A stretch of DNA of 64,000 nt, taken from NCBI GenBank assembly GCA_017848115.1, contig JAGAKZ010000021.1, positions 52,365 through 116,364 on the forward strand. Reading direction: 5' to 3'. Within the stretch, counting starts at the first letter, position 1. Each line of letters starts with the position of its first letter. Under the pieces are notes generated by a model. The model was not told where the DNA came from, searched no databases, and saw nothing but the letters and a program-made list of their open reading frames with translations. The position numbers and the translations under genes were made by a program. The DNA comes from Oscillospiraceae bacterium. GTDB lineage: Bacteria > Bacillota > Clostridia > Oscillospirales > Ruminococcaceae. Below are positions 8,760 through 17,657 of the stretch, piece after piece.

Positions 8760-10139
8760 CTATTTTCTGTACAGATTTTCCTTACCGCAGTATTCACAGA
8801 ATCGTGATGAAGCGGAGATTCTCTTACCGCAATGAGAACAATATACATCTTTATCAAAAAGTGAAGACAATATCTTATCGGGTTTGCGTTCGGCTTTTCT
8901 TCTTTCATTTACATTGTATATCTTGCTGTACTCACCGTTATCATACCATGTACGCAACTCTTTTGCACGCATAACTGTCCATGGGTGATTTTTGTAGAGT
9001 ACACTGAAAAGTTTCATAAGTTTATCAAAGAGATTGTTATCAAAGTTTTCAAACTCTACTGCCTGTTCAAGGAAGAGTTTATTATCTATTTCATCATAGT
9101 GACTCGGTGGATATCCTGACAGTTTTGCCATGACGGTGATAGCGGCATCAATATTTTGACACGCAAGAAGTCCTGCTCTGTCGGCGGTAAGTTCAGACAT
9201 TCTGTACCAGCGGTAAAGTAAAAGAACAACACCTTTTACAGCTATTTCTCCTATTCCGAGTGTAAGGTTTCCTACTATATTGGCAATATACGGAATGAAG
9301 TTTCCTATAGAGTGATAAAGCACATGCTGACTCTTGATATGACCGACTTCATGACCGAGTATAAAGAGAAGTTCATCATATGTAAGCAGACTCAGACATA
9401 TTCCCGAAATAACTATTATAGGCTTTGACGAACCTATAGTGCAGGCATTGAGTGAACCGGGAGCCACATAGAGCGGTGGCATCTCCTTTACGTCAAGAAC
9501 CTCGCATACGGTTTTCAGTGCATTATAAAGATATGGAAGATTTTTTTCGGTTACACGTATATTTGAACCGGTGTACTGTACTGTTACAAGTCGCTCAAAA
9601 TTGTATTCGGAGTACAGTTTCATTATCTTCTCTATAACCTTATTTGTATTCAGATTGTCAAGATAAGCCCTGTCTGTCGGATGCTCATACTCACTCGAAG
9701 AAATATTTGTAAATATTTTCTTATCCTGATAAAGTGGCTGCATTACCGCTTGTTCAAGCATATTGGTTATATAACTTTCATTGTTCATGAAAATATCATG
9801 AGCCGCCCTTCCTTTACTTGCAAATTCATCAAGTATAAACTGAATTCTCTTTTTGGTTATAACGTTCATACTGTTTACAGCAATGGAATTCGGAAGTGAA
9901 AATGCCTTTATAAGCTTATTTAACGGTGTTGTTTCCTGCATTGTAAGCTTACAGTACAGATAACAGTAGTGATAAATAAGTGCTGCCTGATTTTCAGATA
10001 TCTTGTTTTTGGCGAGAATATCATCAAGGTGTTTTTCTGAAAATTCACCGAAATAGTTATAATATTCTGCTATATCATAAAGCTCATCAAGTGATACTAC
10101 CTTTGATACAGCAGCAATGAGTACAGCTGTCATATTCAT
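8760..10139 (-). CDS. M48 family metallopeptidase with C-terminal zinc ribbon
   Basis: Zinc peptidase of the Ste24/HtpX type. The 459-residue protein carries HEVGH, with His263 and His267 as ligands and Glu264 as base; the third ligand probably lies in the ELTADRAGLLAC stretch. Hydrophobic segments around IPYIANIVGNLTLGIGEIAV suggest membrane association. The C-terminus has a double CxxC zinc ribbon, CSHCGKR...CEYCGKE. The N-terminal 200 residues are helical and unassigned. I chose the ATG at 10139, which overlaps the stop codon of the preceding small gene and has GGAGG eight bases upstream. A TTG at 10166 is less likely. Confidence 0.88.
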   Translation of the reverse strand: MNMTAVLIAAVSKVVSLDELYDIAEYYNYFGEFSEKHLDDILAKNKISENQAALIYHYCYLYCKLTMQETTPLNKLIKAFSLPNSIAVNSMNVITKKRIQFILDEFASKGRAAHDIFMNNESYITNMLEQAVMQPLYQDKKIFTNISSSEYEHPTDRAYLDNLNTNKVIEKIMKLYSEYNFERLVTVQYTGSNIRVTEKNLPYLYNALKTVCEVLDVKEMPPLYVAPGSLNACTIGSSKPIIVISGICLSLLTYDELLFILGHEVGHIKSQHVLYHSIGNFIPYIANIVGNLTLGIGEIAVKGVVLLLYRWYRMSELTADRAGLLACQNIDAAITVMAKLSGYPPSHYDEIDNKLFLEQAVEFENFDNNLFDKLMKLFSVLYKNHPWTVMRAKELRTWYDNGEYSKIYNVNERRKAERKPDKILSSLFDKDVYCSHCGKRISASSRFCEYCGKENLYRK

Positions 10140-10288
10140 TTGTTGTCCTCCTCGTCTACACCGCAACTTTTTATGTACAGTTCTTCTGCACTTTCCTTTT
10201 TAGCTCCAAAAAGTTCTTCTTTCTTTTTTTCATGCTCTGCCTTTTTGATAATGTCATCAATGTTCTGCAAATGCTTCAAAAAATTCAT
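10136..10288 (-). CDS. 50-residue charged micro-protein coupled to the M48 peptidase
   Basis: A short gene with an ATG at 10288 and a TGA at 10136-10138 that overlaps the M48 ATG (ATGA). GGAGG sits eight bases before the start. The product is Lys- and Glu-rich, begins MNFLKHLQNIDDIIKK and continues into a likely amphipathic or coiled helix. The good ribosome site and the stop/start overlap argue that it is real and translationally coupled to the peptidase. No function is recognised; it could be a regulator or partner of the peptidase. Confidence 0.65.
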   Translation of the reverse strand: MNFLKHLQNIDDIIKKAEHEKKKEELFGAKKESAEELYIKSCGVDEEDNK

Positions 10289-10464
10289 ATCATTGTCCTC
10301 CTGATTCTTTTGATAATAGTTTCATTATTTTATGATACTAAAAAAATTATAACCGTTTTAACAGTATCTTGTCAACAAAATTCACAAAAAAATAATATAA
10401 ATAATTTGCAATTAGTTGTGTGATGTGTTACAATTATCGTACAACAACAAAGGAGGAGAAAAAT

Positions 10465-10953
10465 ATGATGTTGACATTGTATCATGGAAGTAATGTAGTT
10501 GTTGAAAAACCCGCTCTTATTAAACAAAACAGATTTCTTGACTTTGGTTATGGTTTCTATACAACTACAAATGAAGAACAGGCAAAAGATTTTGCTGTAA
10601 AAGTAACTAAAAAACGAAAAGAAGGTACAGCTACCCTGAATATATATGAAATAGATGAAAAAAAAGCTTTCGAAGAATGTAGTCTTCTGAACTTTGATGA
10701 ACCAGATGAAAAATGGCTCGATTTTGTTGCAGAAAACAGACAAGGCACATATCATGGAGAAAAGTACGACCTTGTATATGGACCTGTTGCAAATGATGAT
10801 GTTTACAGAACAATTACTTTGTATATGACAGGAATACTCTCAAAAACTCAGACACTTGAAGCACTGAAAATAAGAAAATTATACAATCAACTTGTTTTCA
10901 AATCTGAAAAATCTCTTGAATATATAAAATTTCAGCGGAGGATTTTTATATGA
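10465..10953 (+). CDS. DUF3990 protein, ADP-ribosyltransferase-like fold
   Basis: First gene of a four-gene overlapping operon. The 163-residue protein begins with LTLYHGS, then [18 protein letters not shown] at about residues 33-50, and has [14 protein letters not shown] at about 100-113. These segments fit DUF3990 and line up with the His-Tyr-acidic pattern of ADP-ribosyltransferases (HGS, YxFYTT, and an acidic or hydrophobic strand), which suggests NAD-dependent transfer. Activity is not shown. I chose the ATG at 10465, nine bases after AGGAGG; the frame runs upstream without a better site. Its TGA overlaps the next ATG. A homologous gene lies at 26232-26711. Confidence 0.8.
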   Translation: MMLTLYHGSNVVVEKPALIKQNRFLDFGYGFYTTTNEEQAKDFAVKVTKKRKEGTATLNIYEIDEKKAFEECSLLNFDEPDEKWLDFVAENRQGTYHGEKYDLVYGPVANDDVYRTITLYMTGILSKTQTLEALKIRKLYNQLVFKSEKSLEYIKFQRRIFI

Positions 10954-11189
10954 ACAAAAATCAATTTAACTCACTTCTTACACTTATTGTTCCTCAGATA
11001 ATTGATAAAATAACAGAAAACAGTAATATTACCGAGATAAATGCAATAAACCAATTTTATCATTCCAGACTTTATAGTGAACTATCAGATGAAGAAACTA
11101 AGTTATGGCATTACAGTCCATTACTTTTATATACTATGTATCAGGATGAACTACTTACAGGAACTTATGATTATCCGGAGGAGGCATAA
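10950..11189 (+). CDS. Small unknown protein of the DUF3990 operon
   Basis: A 79-residue protein, unrecognised. It is predicted to be mostly helical, acidic, and rich in Tyr and Leu near its C-terminus ([21 protein letters not shown]). Its ATG overlaps the TGA of the DUF3990 gene, with GGAGG inside the end of that gene, and its stop lies three bases before the DUF3791 ATG. The position between two co-occurring families suggests an adaptor or antitoxin role, which is inference only. Confidence 0.72.
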   Translation: MNKNQFNSLLTLIVPQIIDKITENSNITEINAINQFYHSRLYSELSDEETKLWHYSPLLLYTMYQDELLTGTYDYPEEA

Positions 11190-11192
11190 ATA

Positions 11193-11414
11193 ATGAGCAG
11201 AGAAAGTGAATTTCTTATATATTGCATGGAACGTTATCGATATTATAAAAATCTCACCGGAAAAGAAGTAGCAGAACTTTTTGAAAAAAGTGATGTTCAG
11301 ACATATATAATCAACTGTTTTGGTGCACTTCATACCGTAGGAGAAGAATATCTTATAAACGATATAGAAGAATACATTAACAGAGACAATAATTCAAAAG
11401 GAGCACTTTTATGA
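11193..11414 (+). CDS. DUF3791 family protein
   Basis: A 73-residue protein matching the small DUF3791 family, which is commonly found beside DUF3990. The pattern is EFLIYCMERYRYYKN, then KEVAELFEKSDVQTYI, then a C-terminal helix with EEYLINDIEEYI. It is the same layout as residues 5-62 of the protein at 25805-26251, which also sits beside DUF3990. It starts three bases after the preceding stop, with GGAGGAG upstream, and its own TGA overlaps the nucleotidyltransferase ATG. Binding to the DUF3990 protein is a reasonable guess. Confidence 0.78.
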   Translation: MSRESEFLIYCMERYRYYKNLTGKEVAELFEKSDVQTYIINCFGALHTVGEEYLINDIEEYINRDNNSKGALL

Positions 11415-12181
11415 CACAACAGGAAATGAACATACTTGTTCCAAAAAAACTTCAGGAAATCGAAAAAGAATACAATGTAACCATTCTTCTTGCAGTAGAA
11501 TCAGGTAGCAGAGCGTGGGGATTTGCTTCGCCTGACAGTGACTTTGATGTAAGATTTATCTACAAACGTCCGAAAAATGAATATCTGAAACTAAATACAG
11601 ACCGTGATGTAATAGAGCTTCCGGTTGATGATACATGGGATGTAAACGGCTGGGATCTTGATAAGACTCTGAAACTTCTTTTCAAATCAAATCCTACATT
11701 ATTTGAATGGATAAACTCTCCTTTATGCTATTACAAAACAGATTTTACCGATAAAATAAAACCTGTTTTAAATGAATATTTTTCTGTAAAAAACACTGTA
11801 TATCATTATTTGAATACAGCCCGTAATAATATGAAGATATATCTGTCAGGTGAAAAAATACACCCCAAAAAATATTTCTATGCTTTAAGACCTGTTCTTG
11901 CTTGTCTATGGGTACTCGAACACCAGACTCCTCCACCTGTTTTGTTTAGCGAACTCACAAAAACAATGCTCCCCGATAATCTCCTTCCCTCACTCGACTA
12001 CCTTCTCGACATAAAGATGAATAATCCCGAAAAGACAGAAATAGCACCGGTCAGGGATATTGATGAGTTTTTGCGTCAGCATATTGAAGAAATCGACAAG
12101 GTAATGGAAAGTCTTCAGAGAAGAGAATATAAAAGCTGGGACTTACTGAATGAATTTTTTATAAATGAAATTGCACAGTGA
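11411..12181 (+). CDS. Nucleotidyltransferase, RlaP/YcgL family
   Basis: A 256-residue polymerase-beta-fold nucleotidyltransferase. The active-site signature SGSRAWGFASPDSDFDVR lies at residues 31-48: Gly32-Ser33 and the metal-binding Asp44 and Asp46. The family (PF10127, COG3541) includes proteins linked to RNA ligase repair operons, but no ligase is present here. It would transfer a nucleotide to an RNA, protein or small molecule; the substrate is unknown. Its ATG overlaps the DUF3791 stop by four bases, so it is the last gene of a coupled operon that ends at a hairpin inside its own stop codon. Confidence 0.87.
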   Translation: MTQQEMNILVPKKLQEIEKEYNVTILLAVESGSRAWGFASPDSDFDVRFIYKRPKNEYLKLNTDRDVIELPVDDTWDVNGWDLDKTLKLLFKSNPTLFEWINSPLCYYKTDFTDKIKPVLNEYFSVKNTVYHYLNTARNNMKIYLSGEKIHPKKYFYALRPVLACLWVLEHQTPPPVLFSELTKTMLPDNLLPSLDYLLDIKMNNPEKTEIAPVRDIDEFLRQHIEEIDKVMESLQRREYKSWDLLNEFFINEIAQ

Positions 12182-12198
12182 AAAACTGTGCTTTTTTT
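12173..12198 (+). terminator. Terminator of the DUF3990 operon
   Basis: GCACAG (12173-12178) pairs with CTGTGC (12186-12191), followed by seven T. The TGA of the nucleotidyltransferase lies in the loop. Confidence 0.85.
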
Positions 12199-12204
12199 AT
12201 TATA

Positions 12205-12239
12205 AAGCAAAAAACAAGCCACCACTTGAAGTGATGGCT
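12205..12239 (-). terminator. Terminator of the DUF3810 gene
   Basis: On the minus strand AGCCATCACTT pairs with AAGTGGTGGCT (12217-12239) around a minimal loop, followed by TGTTTTTTG. It faces the terminator of the convergent operon, with only a few bases between them. Confidence 0.75.
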
Positions 12240-12275
12240 ATTAATTTACAAAATTTAAACGTCAAAAGTACATCA

Positions 12276-13508
12276 TCAATAGAGTTTCCCTTCAAAATAC
12301 TGCAAAAGCAACAGAACAACTCCGCCATAATTATTTTCTTTGAGAATATCCGCCTGCGTCTTCCAGCCAAAATCAGCCGTTGTTTCTATAACTTCATTTA
12401 CAGAAGGCAGATTATCAATAGGATGTGAATCGCTTTCGTATACCTGTTCTTCTATTTCATCAGATTGATTATCTATCATATATACTTTTTTACTTAAATA
12501 CACAATTTCTCCAAACAATTCAATAAACACCTGTTCTCGTAATTCAAAGGCTTTTTTTCGTTCTTCTTTTGGTAAGCTTATGATATAATCAAAAGATGGA
12601 ATTGAACCATTATTTTCAAGTTCAATATATATTCTATCCGTTATAGTAAAGTAATCATTACAAATCCAGTTATACATAGAAAGAAAAGCCGATAAACGAA
12701 GATACGGATTTTCACTTCTGCTAAGTGTAAGCTGTGAAATAAAATTTGCTTCACTTTCCTTGTAATATCCCATATGATGACACATTTCATGTGATAACAA
12801 TACAGGCATATGAAGCGGTCCAACGTACTTTGAATATGTCATTTCCATTGTAAAAGGATATGTATATCCTCCGATATTCATTCTTTCAAGAATATCAGAA
12901 CAAAAAGCTACCTTTAACTCCGGATAATATTTATCAAGTCTTGAAAACTCGTCAGATGAATCACGCATAGCCGTTTCTATCAGTTCCATATATTCTTCTT
13001 TTGTCGGAAACGTAACTTTGCCATCTTCTGAAATTTCTATTTCTTCTGCAGCCTGATTTGCACCGTTTACAATATAAGTATAAAGTGCCATAACTTCTTC
13101 ATCTTTATACACCTTTCTCTGCTCAGATTCGCCTTTTCCAAGCACGGTTCCGCAAAAAGGTACATACCATGTAGGCATATATACAAACACAAGAGCCGTA
13201 AAAGCAACCAGCAGTGTTTTATAGAATCCTTTACAGAAACTACGGTATTTCTGTTTTTTACGTAAAAATATCAGAAGAATAAGAAATACAACAGACAGAA
13301 CAACTAAAACTGCACCAAGATACATCATTATTTCTCCGATTGCAAACGGGACAAGGGCGCTTACAAATCCTATACCATCAGCGATATAACGGTATATATT
13401 ATCGGTATACCAGTCACAGACAGACGGCGAAAGCGTCATAAGCCACATAAGAAATGTCAGTATCAGCAGTATAATAACCACCCAAAAAGTGCGTGATTTT
13501 TTTCTCAT
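12276..13508 (-). CDS. DUF3810 membrane protein with HExxH zinc motif
   Basis: A 410-residue protein. Three hydrophobic helices lie at about 8-25, 48-82 and 95-112. The remaining 290 or so residues carry HEMCH (His240, Glu241, His244) followed by KESEANF, which looks like a gluzincin peptidase centre with a downstream Glu ligand. DUF3810 is an uncharacterised family common in Clostridia. A membrane-bound peptidase facing the outside is inferred. The ATG is preceded by GAGGAGA. It stands alone between convergent and divergent neighbours. Confidence 0.82.
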   Translation of the reverse strand: MRKKSRTFWVVIILLILTFLMWLMTLSPSVCDWYTDNIYRYIADGIGFVSALVPFAIGEIMMYLGAVLVVLSVVFLILLIFLRKKQKYRSFCKGFYKTLLVAFTALVFVYMPTWYVPFCGTVLGKGESEQRKVYKDEEVMALYTYIVNGANQAAEEIEISEDGKVTFPTKEEYMELIETAMRDSSDEFSRLDKYYPELKVAFCSDILERMNIGGYTYPFTMEMTYSKYVGPLHMPVLLSHEMCHHMGYYKESEANFISQLTLSRSENPYLRLSAFLSMYNWICNDYFTITDRIYIELENNGSIPSFDYIISLPKEERKKAFELREQVFIELFGEIVYLSKKVYMIDNQSDEIEEQVYESDSHPIDNLPSVNEVIETTADFGWKTQADILKENNYGGVVLLLLQYFEGKLY

Positions 13509-13610
13509 AATAATCTCTCCTCATTAATTTCCTTTAAGAACGATAAAATATTCTGTACATATTATAACATTATTCTACTCATACAATCAAGTATTTTCAC
13601 AAAAGAGTAT

Positions 13611-13785
13611 ATTACACTCAGGAAAATTTTATATCACAAAAATTACAGTCAAACTAAATCACTTAAAAAATATTACATAAAAATTAACTCTGAAATACAA
13701 TCCAACATCAAACTATATACAATTTGCATATTTTATTGATTTTTAAAGTTGCAGATATTATAATTTAACCATAGAAACAAATCAA
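13611..13785 (+). repeat. Duplicated leader, copy 1
   Basis: This 175-base segment before the first VWA gene recurs at 15666-15840 with no net gap and about eight mismatches by my count. It holds the promoter. The adjoining 13509-13610 stretch contains only AT-rich sequence and the divergent start of the DUF3810 gene. Confidence 0.85.
13736..13764 (+). promoter_or_regulatory. Predicted sigma-A promoter of VWA gene 1
   Basis: TTGATT (13736-13741), a 17-base spacer and a perfect TATAAT (13759-13764), 54 bases before the ATG. The same elements recur before VWA gene 2. Confidence 0.75.
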
Positions 13786-13818
13786 TTATTTTTACATACT
13801 TGAAAGGATGGTTATATT

Positions 13819-15540
13819 ATGAAAAATAATATTTTAAAATGCATACTTATATCAACTCTTTTAATCTCAGCTTTTACTTCATGTGGTGATGAGGCCAAAA
13901 ATTCCATGGCAAACAGTTCATCACAAGCAGAACCATCACGTTCTGATGATTCTAAATCTGAAAATTCACATAATGACGAATTCAAATTAGAGATGAAGAA
14001 TTCTGATGAATCTGACGATGATATATCATATTCTCCTGATTATGATGACGGTGCGTCATACTCGCCCGATAGCAATATATCATATTCACCGAGTGCTAAT
14101 GACAGCGACATATCATATTCAACAAGCCCTGACAGTTCTTATGACTATTATGGTTACGATGAAGAATACTCGGAATTTGTAGAAAACACTTTCAAATCCG
14201 TTTTGGCAAACCCGCTCTCCACTTTTTCTTCAGATGTTGACACTGCATCATATTCAACTGTAAGAAGAATGATAAACGATTATGGTTTTGTCTATGATGC
14301 AAATGCAGTAAGAATAGAAGAAATGATAAACTATTTTGACTATAACTACGCACCACCGACAGATGATGCTTTTTCTGTAACAACAGAAATGTCAGAATGT
14401 CCGTGGAACACCAGTAATAAACTGCTTTCGATAGGAGTAAAAGGCAAGGAAATAGAAACTGACCGTATTCCGTCAAATATAGTATTTCTGCTTGACGTAT
14501 CGGGGTCTATGTATTCGGATGATAAACTTCCGCTTATGGTTGAGGCATTCTGTATGCTTACTGAAAATCTTAATGAAAACGACAGAGTTTCAATTGTAAC
14601 ATATGCAGGAGGTGACGCCGTTTTACTTACAGGAACTCCGGGAAATGAATATGCAGAAATTTCCTCTGTGCTTCATTCTCTTGAAGCAAGCGGTTCTACA
14701 AACGGCGCAGCAGGTATAAATACCGCATACGAACTTGCAGAAAAATATTTTATAAAAGGAGGTAATAACAGAGTTATCCTCGCAACTGACGGTGACCTTA
14801 ACGTAGGTGTTTCTTCTGTCGAAGAACTTGAAGAACTTATTACAGAAAAAAGAGAATCAGGTGTATATCTCTCAGTTCTCGGATTTGGCACCGGAAATAT
14901 AAAGGATAACAGAATGGAAACTCTCGCAGACAACGGCAACGGAAACTATGCTTACATTGACAGCATTTCAGAAGCCCGTAAAACTCTTGTCGAAGAAATG
15001 GGCGGAACACTCTTCACAATAGCAAAGGACGTAAAATTTCAGGTAGAGTTCAATCCTCAGTACGTATCCGAATATCGCCTTGTAGGATACGAAAACAGAC
15101 TTATGAACGACCAGGATTTTTACGATGACACCAAAGATGCCGGAGAAATAGGTTCAGGACATACAGTAACCGCACTTTATGAAATTGTTCCTGTTGACAG
15201 TGAACTACCGCTCAAATATCAGGCAGACGAAACCGCACCGACATCAGAATTTACAGACGAATGGCTCACAGTAAGCGTAAGCTACAAAGAACCTGACTCT
15301 GACAAAAGCAGTATACTGAAGTTCCCTGTCGGCAAAGACCACATAACAGACTTCCCGTCTGAAAATATGCAGTTTGCATCATGTGTTGCCGAATTTGGTA
15401 TGCTCTTGCGTGAAAGCGAATATGCAGGAAATATTACATATGACGATATTCTGACTACTCTTGAAGGGCTTGATTGCACAAGCAACGACAAGTACAAAAA
15501 AGAATTTACAGAACTTGTGAAAATAGTTTCTGAAAATTAA
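13819..15540 (+). CDS. Von Willebrand A domain lipoprotein, YfbK-like (copy 1)
   Basis: A 573-residue surface lipoprotein. The lipobox AFTSC ends at about residue 21. A low-complexity Ser/Asp/Tyr linker of about 90 residues follows, with repeats of the type ISYSP. Next comes the YfbK/vWF N-terminal domain (about 125-215), including LSTFSSDVDTASYSTVRRM. The VWA domain (about 218-390) has a MIDAS DVSGS, so divalent metal and a protein ligand are expected. A C-terminal domain of the DUF3520 type contains VEFNPQYVSEYRLVGYENR. The second copy, 333 bases downstream, is nearly identical from the VWA domain on. Ligand and role are unknown. Confidence 0.9.
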   Translation: MKNNILKCILISTLLISAFTSCGDEAKNSMANSSSQAEPSRSDDSKSENSHNDEFKLEMKNSDESDDDISYSPDYDDGASYSPDSNISYSPSANDSDISYSTSPDSSYDYYGYDEEYSEFVENTFKSVLANPLSTFSSDVDTASYSTVRRMINDYGFVYDANAVRIEEMINYFDYNYAPPTDDAFSVTTEMSECPWNTSNKLLSIGVKGKEIETDRIPSNIVFLLDVSGSMYSDDKLPLMVEAFCMLTENLNENDRVSIVTYAGGDAVLLTGTPGNEYAEISSVLHSLEASGSTNGAAGINTAYELAEKYFIKGGNNRVILATDGDLNVGVSSVEELEELITEKRESGVYLSVLGFGTGNIKDNRMETLADNGNGNYAYIDSISEARKTLVEEMGGTLFTIAKDVKFQVEFNPQYVSEYRLVGYENRLMNDQDFYDDTKDAGEIGSGHTVTALYEIVPVDSELPLKYQADETAPTSEFTDEWLTVSVSYKEPDSDKSSILKFPVGKDHITDFPSENMQFASCVAEFGMLLRESEYAGNITYDDILTTLEGLDCTSNDKYKKEFTELVKIVSEN

Positions 15541-15550
15541 CCCCTGAAAT

Positions 15551-15612
15551 AAACCGTATACTGTTTCTGAAATATCCCACCGGAAACGGCATACGGTTTA
15601 TATTTTTTCTAC
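15551..15612 (+). terminator. Hairpin with conserved loop, copy 1 (end of VWA gene 1)
   Basis: AAACCGTAT (15551-15559) pairs with ATACGGTTT (15591-15599) and GTTTC with GAAAC further in, followed by a T-rich tract. The loop region holds GTTTCTGAAATATCCCAC, identical in the copies at 17465 and 18299. Confidence 0.85.
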
Positions 15613-15665
15613 TGTATACAAATTTATGTTGTAATATTTATTTACACTTTTTCATTCTGAATTTA

Positions 15666-15840
15666 ATTACACTCAGGAAAATTATATATCACAAAAATTA
15701 CAGCAAAGCTAAATCACTTAAAAAATATTACATAGAAATTAACTCTGAAATACAATCCAGCATCAAACTATATACAATTTGCATATTTTATTGATTTTTA
15801 AAGTTGCAAATATTATAATTTAACCATAGAAAGAAATCAA
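15666..15840 (+). repeat. Duplicated leader, copy 2
   Basis: Second copy of the 175-base segment found at 13611-13785, placed identically before the second VWA gene. Together with the terminator it accounts for most of the 332-base gap between the two VWA genes; no other gene is seen in the gap. Confidence 0.85.
15791..15819 (+). promoter_or_regulatory. Predicted sigma-A promoter of VWA gene 2
   Basis: TTGATT (15791-15796), 17 bases, TATAAT (15814-15819), as in copy 1. Confidence 0.75.
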
Positions 15841-15872
15841 ACATATTTACATATACGAAAGGATGTTTTACT

Positions 15873-17456
15873 ATGAAAAAGAATATTTTAAAATGCACTC
15901 TTATATCAACCCTTATAATCTCATCATTTACTTCATGCGGAGACGAAATGTCCCAGGAAATGAGTTATACAAACTCTATAAAATCTGACAGCAGTATAGC
16001 TTATGATTATGCTACAGAAGAAACAGCAGACGATTTTATTGCAAACAACAGTACAATCACAAATACTGAAGAGTATTCAGAAATCACCGAAAATGATTTC
16101 AGATCTGTAAGTACAAATCCGCTCTCTACTTTTTCAGCAGATGTAGATACCGCATCATATGCAAATGTAAGAAGAATGATAAATGATTACGGAACAGTAG
16201 TTAATCCGGATGCAGTACGAATCGAAGAAATGATAAACTACTTTGATTACAACTACGCTCCACCGGAAGATGAAGCATTTTCAGTAACAACAGAAATGAT
16301 TGAATGTCCGTGGAATACAAGCAACAAACTGCTTTCAATCGGAGTAAAAGGTAAGGAAATAGAAACTGACCGTATTCCGTCAAATATAGTATTTCTGCTT
16401 GATGTATCAGGTTCAATGCACTCGGAAGATAAACTTCCGCTTATGGTTGAAGCATTTTGTATGCTCGCTGAAAACCTTACAGAAAACGACCGTATTTCAA
16501 TCGTAACATATGCAGGAAATGAGTCTGTTCTGCTGACAGGAACTCCGGGAAATGATTATGAAGTGATTTCATCTGCATTGTACTCATTGGAAGCAGGCGG
16601 TTCAACAAACGGTGCAGCAGGTATACAGACAGCATATGAGTTAGCAGAAAAATATTTTATAAAAGGAGGTAATAACAGAGTTATCCTTGCAACAGACGGT
16701 GACCTTAACGTAGGCGTTTCGTCAGTTGATGAACTCGAAAAGCTTATCACTGAAAAGAGAGAAACAGGTGTGTATCTTTCAGTCCTCGGATTTGGTACAG
16801 GAAATATAAAGGATAACAAAATGGAAACTCTCGCAGACAATGGCAACGGAAACTATGCTTATATTGACAGCATTTCAGAAGCCCGTAAAACTCTTGTTGA
16901 AGAAATGGGCGGAACACTCTTCACAATAGCCAAAGACGTAAAATTTCAGGTAGAGTTCAACCCTCAGTACGTATCCGAATATCGCCTTGTAGGATACGAA
17001 AACAGACTTATGAACGACCAGGATTTTTACGATGACACAAAAGATGCCGGAGAAATAGGTTCAGGACACACTGTAACCGCACTCTATGAAATAACTCCTG
17101 TTGGTAATGAGATCCCACTAAAATATCAACCGGAAGTGACAGAAGAAACAATACCGGCATCAGAATTTACAGACGAATGGCTTACAGTAAGCGTAAGCTA
17201 CAAAGAACCCGATTCTGACGAAAGCAGTATACTGAAGTTCCCTGTCGGCAAAGACCACATAACGGACTTCCCAACCGAAAATATGCAGTTTGCATCATGT
17301 GTTGCCGAATTTGGTATGCTCTTGCGTGAAAGCAAATATTCAGGTAATATTACATATAATGACATCTTAAACACTCTCTACAGTCTTGATTGTACAAGCG
17401 ACGACAAGTACAAACAGGAATTTGCAGAACTCGTAAAAATAGTTTCCGAAAGCTAA
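15873..17456 (+). CDS. Von Willebrand A domain lipoprotein, YfbK-like (copy 2)
   Basis: A 527-residue paralogue of the preceding gene. It has the lipobox SFTSC, a much shorter linker (about 50 residues, without the ISYSP repeats), and then the same three domains: vWF N-terminal, VWA with DVSGS, and DUF3520-like. Long runs of the VWA and C-terminal regions are identical or nearly so at DNA level to copy 1, whereas the N-terminal linkers differ. This points to recent tandem duplication or gene conversion. GAAAGGATG precedes the ATG. The two proteins may anchor on the same partner but expose it at different distances from the membrane. Confidence 0.9.
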   Translation: MKKNILKCTLISTLIISSFTSCGDEMSQEMSYTNSIKSDSSIAYDYATEETADDFIANNSTITNTEEYSEITENDFRSVSTNPLSTFSADVDTASYANVRRMINDYGTVVNPDAVRIEEMINYFDYNYAPPEDEAFSVTTEMIECPWNTSNKLLSIGVKGKEIETDRIPSNIVFLLDVSGSMHSEDKLPLMVEAFCMLAENLTENDRISIVTYAGNESVLLTGTPGNDYEVISSALYSLEAGGSTNGAAGIQTAYELAEKYFIKGGNNRVILATDGDLNVGVSSVDELEKLITEKRETGVYLSVLGFGTGNIKDNKMETLADNGNGNYAYIDSISEARKTLVEEMGGTLFTIAKDVKFQVEFNPQYVSEYRLVGYENRLMNDQDFYDDTKDAGEIGSGHTVTALYEITPVGNEIPLKYQPEVTEETIPASEFTDEWLTVSVSYKEPDSDESSILKFPVGKDHITDFPTENMQFASCVAEFGMLLRESKYSGNITYNDILNTLYSLDCTSDDKYKQEFAELVKIVSES

Positions 17457-17464
17457 AACCACAA

Positions 17465-17516
17465 AAACCGTACACCGTTTCTGAAATATCCCACAGAAAC
17501 GGTGTACAGTTTTTTA
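17465..17516 (+). terminator. Hairpin with conserved loop, copy 2 (end of VWA gene 2)
   Basis: ACCGTACACCGTTTC pairs with GAAACGGTGTACAGT (17496-17510), one mismatch, followed by TTTTTT. It has the same loop as copies 1 and 3. Confidence 0.87.
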
Positions 17517-17657
17517 GTATTAAATATTAATGTGCTTTCTGAAATTCGGCATATATTCGACTAATTTTAAGATAAATTTATCATAAAATAAAACATTGAC
17601 TTTCACGCAAAAAATCGGTTATAATAAAAGTAACATAGAAGAAAGGACGTGTTTTTT

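Noticed and set aside
10372-10755. Minus-strand open frame opposite the DUF3990 gene
   Set aside because: It is low-complexity (Phe/Cys/Ser-rich), has no ribosome site and is the antisense shadow of a gene with clear family motifs.
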